Assembly (NCBI RefSeq): GCF_000004075.3
Contig: NC_026655.2
Span: forward strand, 2,852,001 to 2,916,000
Direction: 5' to 3'
Length of the DNA stretch: 64,000 bases
Origin: Cucumis sativus
Taxonomy: Eukaryota; Streptophyta; Magnoliopsida; Cucurbitales; Cucurbitaceae
Made by a program: the position numbers and the translations under genes. Shown piece by piece: positions 22,515-36,510 of this stretch. Each line of letters opens with the position of its first letter. Positions within the stretch are counted from its first letter, which is position 1. The notes below the pieces were generated by a model. That model was given only the letters and a program-made list of their open reading frames with translations. It was not told the origin of the DNA and ran no database searches.

Positions 22515-25500
22515 TACATTTATCAATTAATTTCAAATTTTGTAATGGTTAGAAAGATTTTTGATAGGGGTAAGTGAAGAACTTATGAAAGCAAAGTATG
22601 AAAATGGGTTTCCCAATAGAAAAGGACAAATACATTGCAATATGTACGGCTTGTCGGCCACGCCATCTTGTCTCCCAACGGCTATAAAATTTGAATGCCT
22701 TAGACCCATATGGATTATTTCCCTTTGTTTTCATTTTAATAAATATTACCAAATTTTTGCTATTCATTTTTTCAAAGTACAATTTGATGTCAGAAGTTTA
22801 TATTTCTAAATATAGATACCAATTGACCAAAAACTTTGTTATAAGATTTGCAATTAATTAATTGAATACCTTAACATAGGAATGATAGATATTGATAAGT
22901 GTTTGTTAGAGAGTTTATCTAATAAGCAAATTATATTTAATAACTGTATATGTAAATATTTTAATTTATTTTGTTAAGTTACAAATAAACTCTTATTAAT
23001 AATAATAATATTTTGTTGAACTTGAAATGACTAACCGACAATGACATTATTGATTTTGTTACAAGCAAAGATCAAATCAAGGTAACAATTAATAAATTAT
23101 TTTAAATAAAAAATTACTTAAAATATTATAAATATAACAAAATACCACGATCCATCCCAATATAAAAAAGTAGTCCATTTAAAATTTTGTCTTCAATCTA
23201 TTAGAAAAAAAAATACTTTAACAACTAGCATAATATCTTTTCGTAAAAGTATAGAATTTTTTGTGCGACAGTGACATACAAAAAAAAATTAAAATTAACA
23301 CGTAGTCTTAGATCATTGTCACATTATTTTAACTCTTTCCTTTCTATTCCAAATTTTAAAAGACTTCTCATTCTAACAGTTTTAAAATATTTATAAAAAA
23401 AAATAAAAAGTAATTTTATAACTTTTAAAAGTATAAACAAAGTTGAAAAATATTTATTATAAATTATAATTTAGTCCAAAACTAATGTTTTTTTAAAATA
23501 AAAAATATTAAAATTATAGTAAAATTTCTTTCAGTATATTTTAAGATTTTTTTTGGTATTTGTAACCATTTTTTATATTAATTAATTATTATTATTATTA
23601 TTAGGATTTTCCTTTAAACCGAAAGGGTAAAGTAATGAGGTTTGATTTTGGACGTGGGAAGGTCCAATTGGTTACTTGAGAAAGGCAATGTTTAGACGCA
23701 ATTGGCGATGTTTTGTGTGCCCAAATTCCTTCATTCAATGAATGCTTACTTTCATAAGACTCTGAAACAATTCACTCTCTCACCAATCCCCAACGCATTT
23801 TCTTGCGTTCTCTATTTACTTTTTTTTTTTTTTCTCTCTTCATTTACTTTATAATTTCTAAAAATATTCATTTTTCATTTTTCATTTATAAAACAAAACA
23901 AATTTACATAACACCTCATTCTATTATCATCCTTTTGTTATGTTATTTGAAATAATCTTTTTGTTTAACATTTACATATCCATTTAGGTAAAAAAAACTT
24001 GAATTTTCATTTAATATGTAGTATTTTCATCCATACTTTCACATTTTTATTATATGACAAAAGCAATCCATGAAATACAAAAAAAAAAAAAAAAAAAAAA
24101 AACCAAAAAGGCTTTGCTAATGTAAATATTAAATACCTTTATTTATTAATTTAAATAGTTGTATGAAGTTTTAGTCAATTACATGATAACTTTCCCCTCT
24201 TAAAGAAAATCACAACTTTACATTTTTCTTTAATTGTACAGTACAAGTGCCAATTTTCTTCCCTAGTAAAGAGTGAAGAATAGTTTAGGTTGAGATAGAG
24301 TAAAATAACATTTCTTTTTTTACAATTCCCCTAAATAAAGAGCTATTTGGTTGTGGTCCTACGATGCAGTAAATCAATAAATCATAAAATTGATGTTTTA
24401 AAGTTTCCAAATTTATGACGCATTTAAGAACCCATTGGACGAAGCAAATATTCAAATTCATGTAAATGTTTCTAATTCTAATTAAAATTATGGAAAATTG
24501 CATTAAATCACACAAATCATTATAAAAATAATCGCTCATAATACAAAAATTAGTGATATTAAACGACTATCAGATAGTTAATTATAAGACTATTAGACAT
24601 CATCACTTTTAAACTTACTACTTTTGTAAATTTAGAAAATGTTGTGTCGTATGCTCTATTACCATAATTCCCCTAAAATTAAAATTGATTTTGAGGCGGG
24701 AAAAAGAGGTTGCATCCTTAACTTGTCAATACTACAATTTTTACTTTTTTTGAAACAACATGATCCATACATCAATTACGAATACCTAACACAAGCCTCC
24801 TTACAAATAGCTGAGGAGAATGAAGAAAAGCAAATAAGATAATTCAGAAGATGTATTCTCTAGAGAGAAAATAAGAGAAATTTACAAGAAGAAAAAAAAC
24901 GCCTCAAAATTCTCTAATAAAACTATAGCACAAGTAAGATAGTGTGTCAACTCCATTTGCCCGTCTTGGACACCAAATGAAGAACTTAACCTGAATAGTT
25001 TTAGTTAAAGGGATAATCCCCTCCACAACCACCAACAAATGTGCTCTAACTCATTACACTTCATACTTATTTGTCATATCTGAAGAAATTCGATAGATCT
25101 TTCACTCATATATGATGAAAAAAATTAATAAAAAAAATGCATTTAAAATAAGATAAAAACCTACAAACATTCATCTGTTATCTATAAATATACCAAAAAG
25201 TGTTTCAACGATCAAATTTTAAAATTTAATTTAGATTTTGGAGAGAGTAGTGATAATAAGAAAAGCAGTTTTCTTTGAAATTTGAAATCAATGGATAAGA
25301 AACTGAATAAAATAATAGTAAAAGGTTTGTATAAAGGTCCCCACGTACTCCTTCTTCGTGTCTTGTGGATTCCCATTTTCTCACTGGCAGAATCATTCTG
25401 CCTTTTTTTCCTAATTCGTTCATCACTTCCATTTTCACTTTCTTCTGTAAGAATCTCTTTTTTTTTTTCTCTCTCATTTCATTGTTTTTTTCTTTTGTTC

Positions 25501-25681
25501 TTCTGTAGTTCAAATGCTCTGTGTCACTACATTTTCCTAAACCCAGTTTTCATTTGCTTCAAACCCCATTCAGTATGGTTTTCTTTTTGTTGTTTTTTGG
25601 ATTTTTTTTGTTGTTGTCTATAGCTTGATGTTACTCTGTTTTGTTATCAGGTTTTGAGCTGTTTGAGTTTCAGAGCTCAAA

Positions 25682-28600
25682 ATGATGCGGTTCTTAAAAC
25701 CCTTGATGGGGTTTTGGCTACTGCTTTGCTGTCTGGTTGTTGCTACAGATGCAACTTACTTGAAATACAAAGACCCCAAACAGCCATTGGGTGCTAGAAT
25801 CAAAGATCTTATGGGTCGGATGACTTTGGAAGAAAAAATTGGCCAAATGGTTCAGATTGAACGGGCAGTTGCAACCCCAGACGTTATGAAGAACTATTTC
25901 ATTGGTATTATTTCATTCAGCTCTTTAAAACTGGTTCCCCGACCTGGATTGGATAAACTAGATTTTGCGAGTTTAATGTCCACTTTTCACTAAGGATTAT
26001 TGCCATTAATGTATTGATTTGTGCGAGTTTAATGTCTACTTTTCAGTAAGGATTATTTTTATGGTTGTATGTATTATATATTGTATTTTGATTATGGAAG
26101 ATGAATAATGATGGTGGTTTTGGACAGGGAGTGTACTGAGTGGAGGAGGGAGTGTACCGGCGGAGAAAGCCTCGGCAGAGACTTGGGTCAATATGGTGAA
26201 TGAGATCCAAAAGGGGTCTTTAGCCACCCGTCTTGGAATCCCTATGATTTATGGGATTGATGCTGTTCATGGTCACAATAATGTGTACAATGCCACTATC
26301 TTTCCTCATAATGTTGGTCTTGGTGTTACCAGGTAAGTAAAGTAATCAAGAAACAGCTGGTTTTCTCAGTGTTATGTATGCATATTATTTGATAATCTTG
26401 TGTTGTACTAATGGATGATTAAGATTTAGGAAGGTTGTTGGTCTTTTAACTAATAAAACCAGTCTACCAAAAAGGGAAAAAAAAAAAATCTTGACGATGT
26501 TTCTAGAATTTGAACTTATAACCCAAAATTTTGTTAGTGGATAATTTGCAGATTCATGATCTGGTTTGCTTATGAGTTTACTTTTCACATCAGGGATCCG
26601 GAACTTCTTAGGCGGATTGGAGAAGCTACAGCCCTTGAAGTCAGAGCAACTGGAATTCCATACGTTTTTGCTCCGTGTATTGCGGTAATGTAACATTTTG
26701 AATAATTTTTTTCAAGGAGAATGAACTATATTTTCTTCAGGAATTTGTGCTTGGTTTACAGTTTTTCCTTCTGCTTGTTGGGTTTTTGTGCAGGTGTGTA
26801 GAGATCCCAGATGGGGTCGATGCTACGAGAGCTATAGCGAAGATCATAAGATTGTTCAACAATTGACTGAGATAATACCTGGATTGCAAGGAGCAATTCC
26901 CTCTAATTCGAGAAAAGGAATTCCTTTTGTTGCTGGAAAGTAAGATCTCTTTGCATAACTTTTTAACTTTACTTTGGTTGTCATTTTGTTTAACAAAAGA
27001 GAGCTAATAACATATTGTGGTTCTTCATTTTAGTGTTCAACTTGTACAGTGGTATGATGAGCAGAAAGTTTAATATCATTTCCCCTCCATGCTTACCAGC
27101 AAATAGTCTTGTACAGTGCTTTGAATGATTATGCTTGGTTTAATTATCAGATGCCTACTATAATGATGCTAATTATTTTAATAGCTTTTATTTTTTAATT
27201 TATGGTAAAAAAGTCAGAAGTTGAGGCTAGAAAAGCTGCTAATTTCTGACCAATGCACACTTTCTTTCTCTCTTCGACAACACAGCTTTTGTTATTACTC
27301 AGTTGATTGATAAAATATCTTCACGTGGACCATCTGATCCTTGTATGATCATTGTCTGCGGATTTAGCATACTATTTCTGACCCAGGTTTATTCTTAGCA
27401 TCCTCAACTTTCTGCTCTTTATATTATATATATATATATAAAGGATTGGATACACTACTCATTCTAGAAGTTAGCCTAGTGTTAAAAGTGTCTCTCAGCC
27501 CCCTCTAGACCTAGGTTCAAGCCCTACTATTTACAATTTTCAAGATTATTTTTACAATTCTATAAAGCTTCCTTCAATAAAATTTCTGGATCCGCAACAC
27601 TGTCTATAAAAGGTAAAGAAGTAGGTGTTCCTCATGCAGTAGTTCCTTCCGCACTGCTGTCTTTAAAAGGAAGAGAAATAAATAGGTAGGTGTTCCTCAT
27701 GCAGCAGTTCCTTCTTACAGATTAACATATGGATCTGTCTAGTGAAACGCTTGTTGATTTCTATTCGCCCTTCCCCATTTCGTGAATTGTGCATGTAAAT
27801 GGTTATTAAACAAATGTTAAAGTTAAACTTCCTTGGTTGGTACCCCAATATATCAATGCTGATTTGTAATATCGACAACACATACTCAAATGTATTGAAG
27901 TTTCTCTTTATTTTATTATCATTATTTTTTTCTTCCACTTGCCCCATATTAATTTTTGTTCTAGTTGTTTTCACAAGAGCAGAGAAATGAAGTGAAGAAC
28001 ATTTTTGTTCATTTTACAATAAGTAACTATGAAAAAGAAAAAAAAAAAGGTTTGTAGATTGATATAGTATTATTTTATAATATTATATATAAGCTTGGAT
28101 GAAAAATTTTCAGATAAAAAGAAAAATGAAACTAAAGTGGCTTCAGATCTTCCCTCTGAGTCTTTTGATCATATTAATGAACCAAGTGGGTCCCACCTTA
28201 TCTCCCCCGTGACTTTCATTCAGTTCCCCCCCGTTCCTATGTATTGTTTTGAACTTTGGGTATGTGTGGTTGTCTTTTCAAATGTTAGCTCATTGTTCAA
28301 CTGGGCTTTGCTAGAATCAGCCATAATCTGGTGACTCAAATTGAATATATTTGGATATGTCCCATTAACCTAACTACTTTTCTATTTCAACTTAACTTCA
28401 GACAAAAAGTTGCGGCCTGTGCTAAGCACTTTGTAGGAGATGGTGGCACAACCAGGGGTATCGATGAAAATAACACTGTGATTGATTATAATGGATTGCT
28501 TAACATTCACATGCCTGCATATTATAATTCGATACAAAAGGGCGTTGCAACAGTAATGGTATCTTACTCAAGCTGGAATGGAGTGAGAATGCACGCCAAC

Positions 28601-30128
28601 CGTGACCTTGTCACTGGCTTCCTCAAGACCAAGCTCAGGTTCAAGGTATTCAAAGAATTTAGATAAACTCAAGTGAGATTCTTATGTTAGTATACTCAAA
28701 TGGATCGTAGACAATTGGGCGAGCCCCTAATGAATGTTCTTTTGTTGGTTGTCTGTAGGGGTTTGTTATTTCCGATTGGCAAGGGATTGACAGGATCACC
28801 TCTCCTCCACATGCTAATTATTCTTATTCAGTTCAAGCTGGAGTTGGTGCTGGAATTGACATGGTAAGTCAAATTTCATCTTTTGATTTGGAACGTGTAG
28901 CATGACCATCGTACATTTTGTTCTTGATGCCTTTTTCAACGGTTACAATGTTCCATTTTGTATATGATGCATGGCAGGTTATGGTTCCACAAAACTACAC
29001 GGAGTTCATCGACGAGCTCACTCGCCAGGTGAAGAATAATATTATTCCAATGAGCAGGATCAATGATGCTGTTCAGAGGATTTTAAGAATTAAATTCCTT
29101 ATGGGTCTCTTTGAGAACCCATTGGCGGATAACAGCCTAGCCAACCAACTTGGGAGCAAGGTTTGTCACCTGTTTTGATGCTCGTAGTTGGTTTGCTAAA
29201 GTCTTGGCTTTGGTGACAGAAACTAAAATTTTAGCCTTCAACAGGAACACAGAGAGGTGGCCAGGGAGGCTGTAAGGAAATCGCTTGTGCTATTGAAGAA
29301 TGGCCCCTCTGCCGATAAGCCATTGCTTCCTCTTCCTAAAAAAGCTGGAAAGATACTAGTTGCAGGGACTCACGCCGACAACTTGGGCTATCAATGCGGA
29401 GGCTGGACGATCACATGGCAGGGTCAGAGTGGCAATGATCTCACTGTTGGTAAGTCTTACTGTTATTTCTAGATAAAGGAGAAACCAAGAGGATAATTTT
29501 CTTAACACGCTTTTATGTTTGATTTAATCTCATTACGAATTGCATAGTCATTGTTTCTTCATCTGTAATAATGTACAAAAACCGGAAGCACCACAGTTCC
29601 CGATAGTTGTGCAGCTTCTTAGATTTGGTAAATTTGTAAACAGGTACTACCATTCTCAATGCTGTGAAGAATACGGTTGATCCTTCGACACAGGTAGTGT
29701 ACAATGAAAACCCAGATGCAGGATTTGTCAAGTCGAATGAGTTCTCATATGCCATAGTTGTTGTGGGGGAGCCTCCATATGCTGAAATTTCTGGCGACAG
29801 CACAAATCTCTCCATTTCTGAACCTGGTCCAAGCACCATAAAAAATGTGTGTAGCAATGTCAATTGTGTCGTCGTCGTTGTCTCCGGTCGCCCTGTTGTG
29901 ATGCAGCCTTATGTTGGAGTAGCCAATGCCCTTGTGGCTGCTTGGCTTCCAGGAACAGAAGGCCAAGGTGTAGCTGACCTTCTGTTCGGTGACTACGGAT
30001 TCACCGGGAAGCTTGCTCGTACATGGTTCAAGACTGTTGATCAACTCCCTATGAACGTTGGTGATTCACATTATGATCCACTTTTTCCGTTTGGATTTGG
30101 TTTGACAACTAAACCAAACAAGTACTAG
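25682..30128 (+). CDS. GH3 beta-D-glucan exohydrolase / beta-glucosidase, secreted, 628 aa
   Basis: Nine exons: 25682-25904, 26128-26332, 26594-26684, 26794-26939, 28402-28645, 28759-28863, 28978-29160, 29245-29449, 29644-30128. The 628 residues match the ~630 of barley exohydrolase ExoI. A signal peptide (about 1-25, hydrophobic LLLCCLVVA) directs it to the cell wall. The GH3 (alpha/beta)8 domain contains [20 protein letters not shown] and the nucleophile Asp309 in ISDWQGID. The C-terminal sandwich domain carries the likely acid/base Glu515 in GEPPYAE and ends [10 protein letters not shown]. Trp310 and probably Trp457 match the pair that clamps the sugar in ExoI. The family removes single glucose units from non-reducing ends of beta-glucans and oligosaccharides, so a role in wall turnover is likely; the exact substrate is not readable. 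The gene is intact. Intron 4 (1462 bp) contains repeat fossils. Confidence 0.95.
25966..26056. repeat. Tandem duplication in GH3 intron 1
   Basis: About 36 bases beginning tgcgagtttaatgtc and ending aaggattatt occur twice (25966-26001 and about 26022-26056), separated by some 20 bases, with few differences. Confidence 0.8.
27469..27535 (+). mobile_element. tRNA-derived SINE-like fragment in GH3 intron 4
   Basis: The plus strand shows box-A-like tagcctagtgttaaaag followed by a box B ggttcaagccc at tRNA-like spacing. There is no folded tRNA with acceptor stem, so this is a SINE-type fossil rather than a tRNA gene. Confidence 0.5.
27610..27714. repeat. Direct repeat in GH3 intron 4
   Basis: The segment with core gtaggtgttcctcatgcag occurs twice, at about 27620 and 27687, each followed by agttccttc. 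Copies are about 67 bp apart, indicating a local duplication. Confidence 0.8.
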
Positions 30129-31093
30129 AGAAGTTAACATTTTAGAGAAACTTCGAAGGATATTATTCCATATTAGATGAGGCTGTTTACAGAGCCCTCT
30201 AGTCTTATTTTAGAAGCATTTTTAATACCATCTTCTTTGAATCTCGTATTGATTTTTTCTTTCCTTAAGCCTACTGAAAAATACTTATAATCCAGCTTGA
30301 ATGGCTGTCAGACAAAAATACTTACCAAAGAGAAAAAATTGATATATGCTTCTCTAGATCTTAGGTCTAGTTTAATCTCTAGATTTTAAATGTTCGTCTT
30401 CTTTCAAATATGATTTCGGTTCATTTTAAATATGACTTCTGTTCTAACATTTTAGTTTTAGATTATAATTTTGTTTAAATTTGAATTCTATATTTCAAGA
30501 TTTACATTTTTAATTTAGAATTTTTTAAATATAGTTAATAAAGTTTACTCCCATGACTCAATCTTTTACCTAAAGACAAAATAAAAATGAACTCAAAATT
30601 TAAAGATTAAAATATATTTTCTGTATGGTTAAAAAATGTATTTTCAGTAATTATAACACAAACATGTGGTTGATTCAATCTTTCACGTTTGTGATAGTTT
30701 CACTTCTGATTACGTTGTTTGTTACAAAATTGAAAATAATTAAGTATTAAAAGTAAACATTAGTGAACTTTGTTAAACATAAGCAGGGACTTGCTGGATC
30801 ATAAATACTAGTTTGATAAGAATAAAGAGGTGAAAAATGTAAAACAGTGCATCGAAATAAATAAGCTTCCTCAATTATTAGTAAATTAAAGTGTATGAGT
30901 TATTTTTATCCACCCAATCAGCTCAACTTGGGGGGCCAAAAAGGAAACTACAACTTTGACTAAAATCTTCAAACTTAACAGCAAGTTCACATGAACATAA
31001 ATGGCTAACTAAAACCACCAAAATAAATAAAAACTAAAAACCTTATTCCTAGTTCTACTTCTATTCCTAGTACTACTCCTATTCTTACCAAAC
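30129..31093. other. Convergent 3' region of GH3 and SSL genes
   Basis: The spacer between two convergent genes holds both 3' UTRs. It is AT-rich, with a stretch at 30361-30600 that resembles one arm of the candidate MITE at 9600 (ctagtttaatctctag near its start). No gene seen. Confidence 0.55.
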
Positions 31094-33710
31094 TTAATGC
31101 AACTCATAAACTGCAATAAAAGACATTAAAACACTTCCAATCCACAATTTCCCATCTTTTTCCTCAACTTCACTCACTGCTTTCACAACCTTTCCTTGGG
31201 TGTCTTCAAGTATTTGCAAAAGCTTTCCCTCTGGGCTGTACTTCACAGCCACTGCATGAGGCCTTCCTCCAACATGAAGCAAGAACTGGATTTTTGCTGA
31301 TATTGGAAGCTTGAGAAGAATTTTCCTCAGTTTTGGATATTCAGCTTCCAAATGAGCTAATGTAGAATGTCGACTGTGAACTGCCACCCAGAAGTCGCCC
31401 TTGTCGTTTGTTCGGACATTGTCGGGAAATCCAGGAAGTATGGCGAATAGCTCATTTGTCCCTGCTTTCTCACCCTTCAACCAATACTTGCGTAATCTAG
31501 ATCAATGATGGAAATGTGGTTAATGAGTTGAAATATAAACAGATCATTGGTGTGCTTTCCATCTTATGAGCATAAATGCATGGACTAGGAGCAGTAGTAA
31601 ATTTTGATGGAAAACTTAAAGAGGTAATTAGAGTTGTAAAGTGTTTTACCTTCCTTTTCCTCCTTCACAGAAGAGAAAGAACGAACCGTCCTTGCTTAGA
31701 GACACGCCATTTGGGAAATGAAGATCTCTCACGAGTACAGTGGTTTCTCCCGTAGCAGCATTATACTTCAAAAGTCTCCCGGTGTTTTCAGCAGAAAAAA
31801 CTACTTGTATGAAGTTCCTGCACAAGAAATATAGGTTATAAGAACTCTTAGAAGGTTTCTAGTCTTGAAAAATCAGAGTTAAAAGAGAAGCAGCTAGGAA
31901 ACAGTGATCACAAATGCTAAAGAATATAAGCACCAAGCAGTCGTTTGATTGTTTCTCAGAATCCATCTAGCTAACCCAAATTACTATGTTGACTTGAACG
32001 AGAACAACATCAACAAGTTTTATAGATAAAGAACATAAACGAGATTTTTCATTCCTCTGATCATTGTTTCCTTCTACAAACGGGTTTCATTTTTACTTTT
32101 GTACTTTATAAAGTGGTGATCAACAAGAAGACCATCATAATAATTAGGAATTATCTATTGTCATTTGTTAATTAGCACAGAGAAAACTAATCATAGCTTA
32201 CCTCCTCTCGTATTTGGTGCTGCTATCTGTAAAGTATACATTCCCTTCATCATCAAGGTCTAGATCATTGATGAATTTGAATGGCACTCCTTCTGCTTCA
32301 GTTGAAAGAGAAGTTGCCAGACCTCCTTCTGGTCCGACTTTCATCAGTCCGAAGTATGCATCTGCAATATATAAATCGCCTGTCTTCTTGTCAAACCGGA
32401 GTCCCAAAGGGCGGCCACATATATGTTCGTTCTTCGCATAACCAAAAATTGATGGTTTAGGATCACATATCTCCGACCTGAAACCACATGGAAATTAGAT
32501 TAGAATGTAGAAACAAATGCCTAGAAAAAGGAAACCACAGATATGTGATTAGAAAACTTTCACAACTCTGTTTGTGGGGTTTCAATGACACTACTAAAAG
32601 GTATTGATTTTTCAAGAAGTTGTAGACATTCTGTGGATGAGCAATAAGTTTTCATAGCAAACCAACCTAAGTCAAACTTCCCATCTAATTGATTTCTCAT
32701 AAAAGTACAAGTTGGATGAGCATGTTATCCTAGTTTTACTTCAACAATTAGTACACCGACATCATTCTCCCTCACAACATTTTGTATTTGGCTTGTATTT
32801 TTAAATTGGATGAGAAAATTGAAAAATAAATTCAGTTTGAGAGTCTCCCTTTCCCAAAAAAGGCTTCACATTAACAAGAGTTGTGTGCATATATATATAT
32901 ATATATAGTATTCACACTAATCTGTCCCAATTAAATATTAATATCAAACTTTACAGCATGTCTCCACTTGTAGGCTATAGTACATAAAATAATCAGTATA
33001 TATGAAGCAACCAAAAAGAATAAGATTGGATGATAATATAAATAATTAGAAGAGAGGGAGATTTTCACTGAAACAGTGAGATTTTTGCCATATTTCATAG
33101 GATTTAAAGAATAAATACTTGTCTAACGATCTAAACTAAGTTATCATTTTTCAAATTTGAAAGCACATTATATAAAATTAATTGGAGAAGTTAAAGATGT
33201 CGTCAGCCCTTGAATTCGAATTAAAAAAGGATAAACATCCAAAACATGATCCAACTACGTCTCTACACTATCAAACTTCCTCCATCGACGCGAAACCCTA
33301 GAAGAATTCACAAACGAGAAATCCCAAAGAGTTAACACAGAACATTACCTATTAGGCGAAGTATAAGCAAAATCAGTCCACGATTCACCATTCCAGAACA
33401 GCACTCTACCATCAGCAACACCAGTATAAGGTCCACGCCCTAAAGAATCAAAAGCCACACTCTCAGGACCCTGAACTTGATCCTTAAACATAATGGTCGA
33501 CTTCTGCAACAAATTTTCAGTATCTCTCTCCGTCGGTATTTGAGACCACGAAGGCAATTCGACATAGTAGGTCTCAAAATCAGGGAAGTTAGCGATTGCA
33601 CTGTGCTTGAAGGGATCGATCGCGCAATACAAAGCTAGTAAGAAAAAGAATCCGGCGATGACAGTGGCGAAGGAGATGGAAGAGCCACCGTTCTCCGTTG
33701 CACGGCCCAT
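31094..33710 (-). CDS. Strictosidine synthase-like / adipocyte plasma membrane-associated protein-like, 402 aa
   Basis: Four exons on the minus strand: 33710-33349, 32477-32202, 31817-31650, 31496-31094; GT-AG junctions keep frame. A hydrophobic segment (about 13-33) near the N-terminus looks like an uncleaved signal anchor. The rest is the six-bladed beta-propeller of the strictosidine-synthase/SMP-30 group, with QGPESVAFDSLGRGPYTG, GRPLGLRFDKKTGDLYIADAYFG, NDLDLDDEGNVYFTDSS, FPNGVSLSKDG and a C-terminal WVAVHSRHS. Family members of this type (SSL, APMAP) are common in all plants. They generally lack the strictosidine synthase Pictet-Spengler catalytic function and are thought to be hydrolase- or paraoxonase-like; one Arabidopsis relative acts in pollen-wall formation. 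No alkaloid synthesis should be inferred from the family name. The gene is intact and convergent with the GH3 gene. Confidence 0.92.
32888..32908. repeat. (TA)n microsatellite in SSL intron 1
   Basis: About ten TA units in the first intron of the SSL gene. Confidence 0.85.
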
Positions 33711-35759
33711 TGCTGGCGAGTGAAGAATGTAGTTGGAAGTGCGTGAAGATTGGAGAAGGATAGTGAAGAAATTGAAGAGTGGTAGATGGATTTTGATATG
33801 GTTGGTAGTGGATAGAACTTAGAAGGTTTGAATGTGGAGAACGAGAAACCTCCATGGAAAAAGCTTTGTATTTATTTCTTTCGAGCCCACGTTATGAATG
33901 CCAAAACCGAAAAGGAATAGGAATTTTCTATTTCATTTGGATCTTCAAACCTTTTTAAGATAACTTATCCTATTTTCATCCAACTTTTATTGGGAAATAT
34001 TTTTTTAAAAAAAAATTTAAATATTTGAACATTCTTTTTATTTTATTTCTTTTATTGATAAACAAATATTTACAGACGAACATAAATTAAACTAAGAATC
34101 TATTTTGAGTGGTTCCAATTCCTTTTTAAAATAACTTAACCAATTTTGCCATTTATAATAATTTAAAGGAAAATTTGTTTTTAAAATATATATATCGCGT
34201 GAGGGTAATTAAAACATGTGGTGGAAATATCAAACCTCTACCTTTAAAGTTGATAGCAAACTAATATGTAAACTGAATTATTTTTGCGTTAGACAATAAA
34301 TAGTAGGATGGAAATAAGATTTCATCTCCAAGTATTAACAATAATAAGAGTTTAATGGCTAGTAATCTAATTAACTACCTAGGAAAAAAACTTCATATTT
34401 AACATACATTAATGATGTGTTGACATTACTTTTTATAATCATTGATTTTTTTTTTTTTGCCTCAATTTCTTGTTTAGCTTTAATTGAACATATATAGATT
34501 GTTGTATATATAGCAAGAGTTTAATGATCCTAATGGGTGAGTGATCTATAAAGGAGTTTGTAGGCATTTGGATGTTGTTTGAGATAGGTTTTGATATAGA
34601 TGTATAGTAGTTTTGAATTTCAACGGGCTATATTCTTTGCAATGGTCTCCATCTTGTCATCTTGTCTCAATAAACTTTTGTTAAAGTCTTCTATACTTTA
34701 ATTGTTTAAATTAGTACTTGGGACAACTAAGTTAGTTAATTACACAAACAAATAAGGTAAGATTTCTCAATTGAGCTATATATATATATATATATATATT
34801 ACCCCTCTATCATATGTCTTGCATGGGAGAACAAGGTGTTAGAATTCTTTTTTGGCACTTAAGGTTGCAGGGTGTCAATTCAATCTCGACTCATCTATTT
34901 TTTTTATCAATATTTATCAATTCGGCTAGTCGGCTCAAATCTCAAGGATCTGACGTTTTGTTTTTTGTTGGAGTTTTAGAATATGTCTCTCAGTGTGCTT
35001 TCCTGATACATACAAGTTGAGTTTGGGCCTGTCCATAGGTTTTAGTAAACCGTCACAAAGTTTTTGAACTGTTTGATTTTTTGTTTTTTGTTTTAAAAAA
35101 ATAAGTTTATAAATACATCTATTTAATTACCTTTAAATTTCTATATTATTATCCATTTTTTAGTGTTATTTTAAAAGTTATTCTTAACTTTTTTTTAAAA
35201 AAATACTCTTTAAAAACACGTCCTAAATAAACTACTAAAACTGGCCAAAAGTACTTTAGTTTGCTCATTTGAAACTTGTTCATAATTGAACCTAAAATGT
35301 TGTTATTTCAAATTTCATTCATTATGCTATTTCATTATAAATTAATTATTTTTTCAATGATGAACTTAGACATAACTCAAATAACATACAAGTGTACTAG
35401 TACCAACAAAGTATTTGAATCAAATCTCTCCGCATTCAATGATACTAAAAAGAAATTACTTTTTCAATGAAACATGGTGTTGCACCTTCCTTCAAGCTTT
35501 TAACCTAAGTTTAGATCAATAGGTAATTTAAACATGTAATAGGTGATTTAAGAGATCTTATATGAAAAGAAAGCTATTATTTTTTTTACTAATATTAGTT
35601 TTGGATGAAATTTTAAATAGTGTTAATAAAAGTTTCTTTATTTCTTAACATTATCTCTATTTTTTTCTTTTTCTTTTTAAAAATGACATTGTTTAAATGT
35701 GTGAAGCAGAAACTGAATCTGTCAAGTTGATACGGATAATACAAACAATTTATGAGTCG

Positions 35760-35762
<3 letters not shown>

Positions 35763-35792
<30 letters not shown>
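35763..35792. repeat. (TA)n microsatellite
   Basis: About 15 TA units in intergenic DNA. Confidence 0.9.
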
Positions 35793-35798
<6 letters not shown>

Positions 35799-36259
35799 TT
35801 GTACTTTAATGTGTTGGGTGTGCAATTGAATGATCATTGGGAACAGTGGTCCATTATTTATTTATTTTTTCTCCACTCAATTTCACTCTCTTTTGTTTTG
35901 TTTTGATTTTTTTTTTTTGACAAATCCATTTTCACCCTTTGCTTTTCATTATTATTTACACTTCCTTTTCATTTTCTTTAAAACTTTGACATTTAAAAAG
36001 GTAGCTAGTTTAGAGAAGAAGAAAAAAACACTTAATCTAAAACATATTTTTAACTCTATTTTTGAAAAAAGTTACCTAAAAGAAACATTTTAATTGTTGC
36101 ATTATAACACTCTAGTTGATAGTTTGTAATACTATCAATACAATTTATCTTCGTACTGAAAAAAATATTCTCAAATGTACGATTTTTTTAGAATTAATTA
36201 TGTGCTTTATACTAATCAAAGTGATCGACTACAAGTTAACATAATTTTTTTTATAGACA

Positions 36260-36510
36260 CATTAAACAACAACAAGGGGATCCCCCAGTCCAAGACCAAG
36301 TCACCAAGCAACAACAAGCAAGAAAAATGAAACAACTTAGACTCAACATAGACTTAGAGAACCAAAGAAGAAACAAACACATAGATAAGACTTGTGATAT
36401 CCTCACGCAAGGTATCAGCATGAGTACGCACGATCTAAATAAGATACAACACTAGCACATAAGCATCGTGGGAGAAGCCACCATGCTATAGACGATTTTG
36501 CTTTGAATAG
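36260..36510. mobile_element. Possible decayed retroelement fragment
   Basis: About 250 bases with clearly higher GC and different word use than the flanks, containing the palindrome ggggatccccc near 36277 and CAA-rich stretches. No ORF survives. Family assignment is not possible by eye. Confidence 0.3.

Larger units (their letters stand above)
20617..25281. other. TSL 3' UTR and AT-rich spacer
   Basis: The 3' UTR of TSL probably ends before about 21000. Beyond that are a candidate small MITE (21310-21484), a SINE-like fossil (22341-22402), a (TA)n run at about 22489-22514 and a poly(A) run of more than 20 at about 24080-24103. A patch at 24620-25090 is slightly less AT-rich, with a 67-codon frame (24639-24842) that I cannot assign; it may be decayed transposon sequence. 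No gene is supported. Confidence 0.6.

Noticed and set aside
24080..24103. Poly(A) tail of a processed pseudogene
   Set aside because: The sequence upstream shows no recognisable coding remnant and no flanking duplication; it may be a simple A-run.
27469..27535. tRNA gene
   Set aside because: A and B boxes are present, but there is no acceptor stem or anticodon arm pairing; better explained as a SINE fossil.
28095..28334. 79-codon frame on the plus strand
   Set aside because: It lies inside GH3 intron 4, is not needed for a full-length enzyme, and has no recognisable homology. It ends before the acceptor of exon 5.
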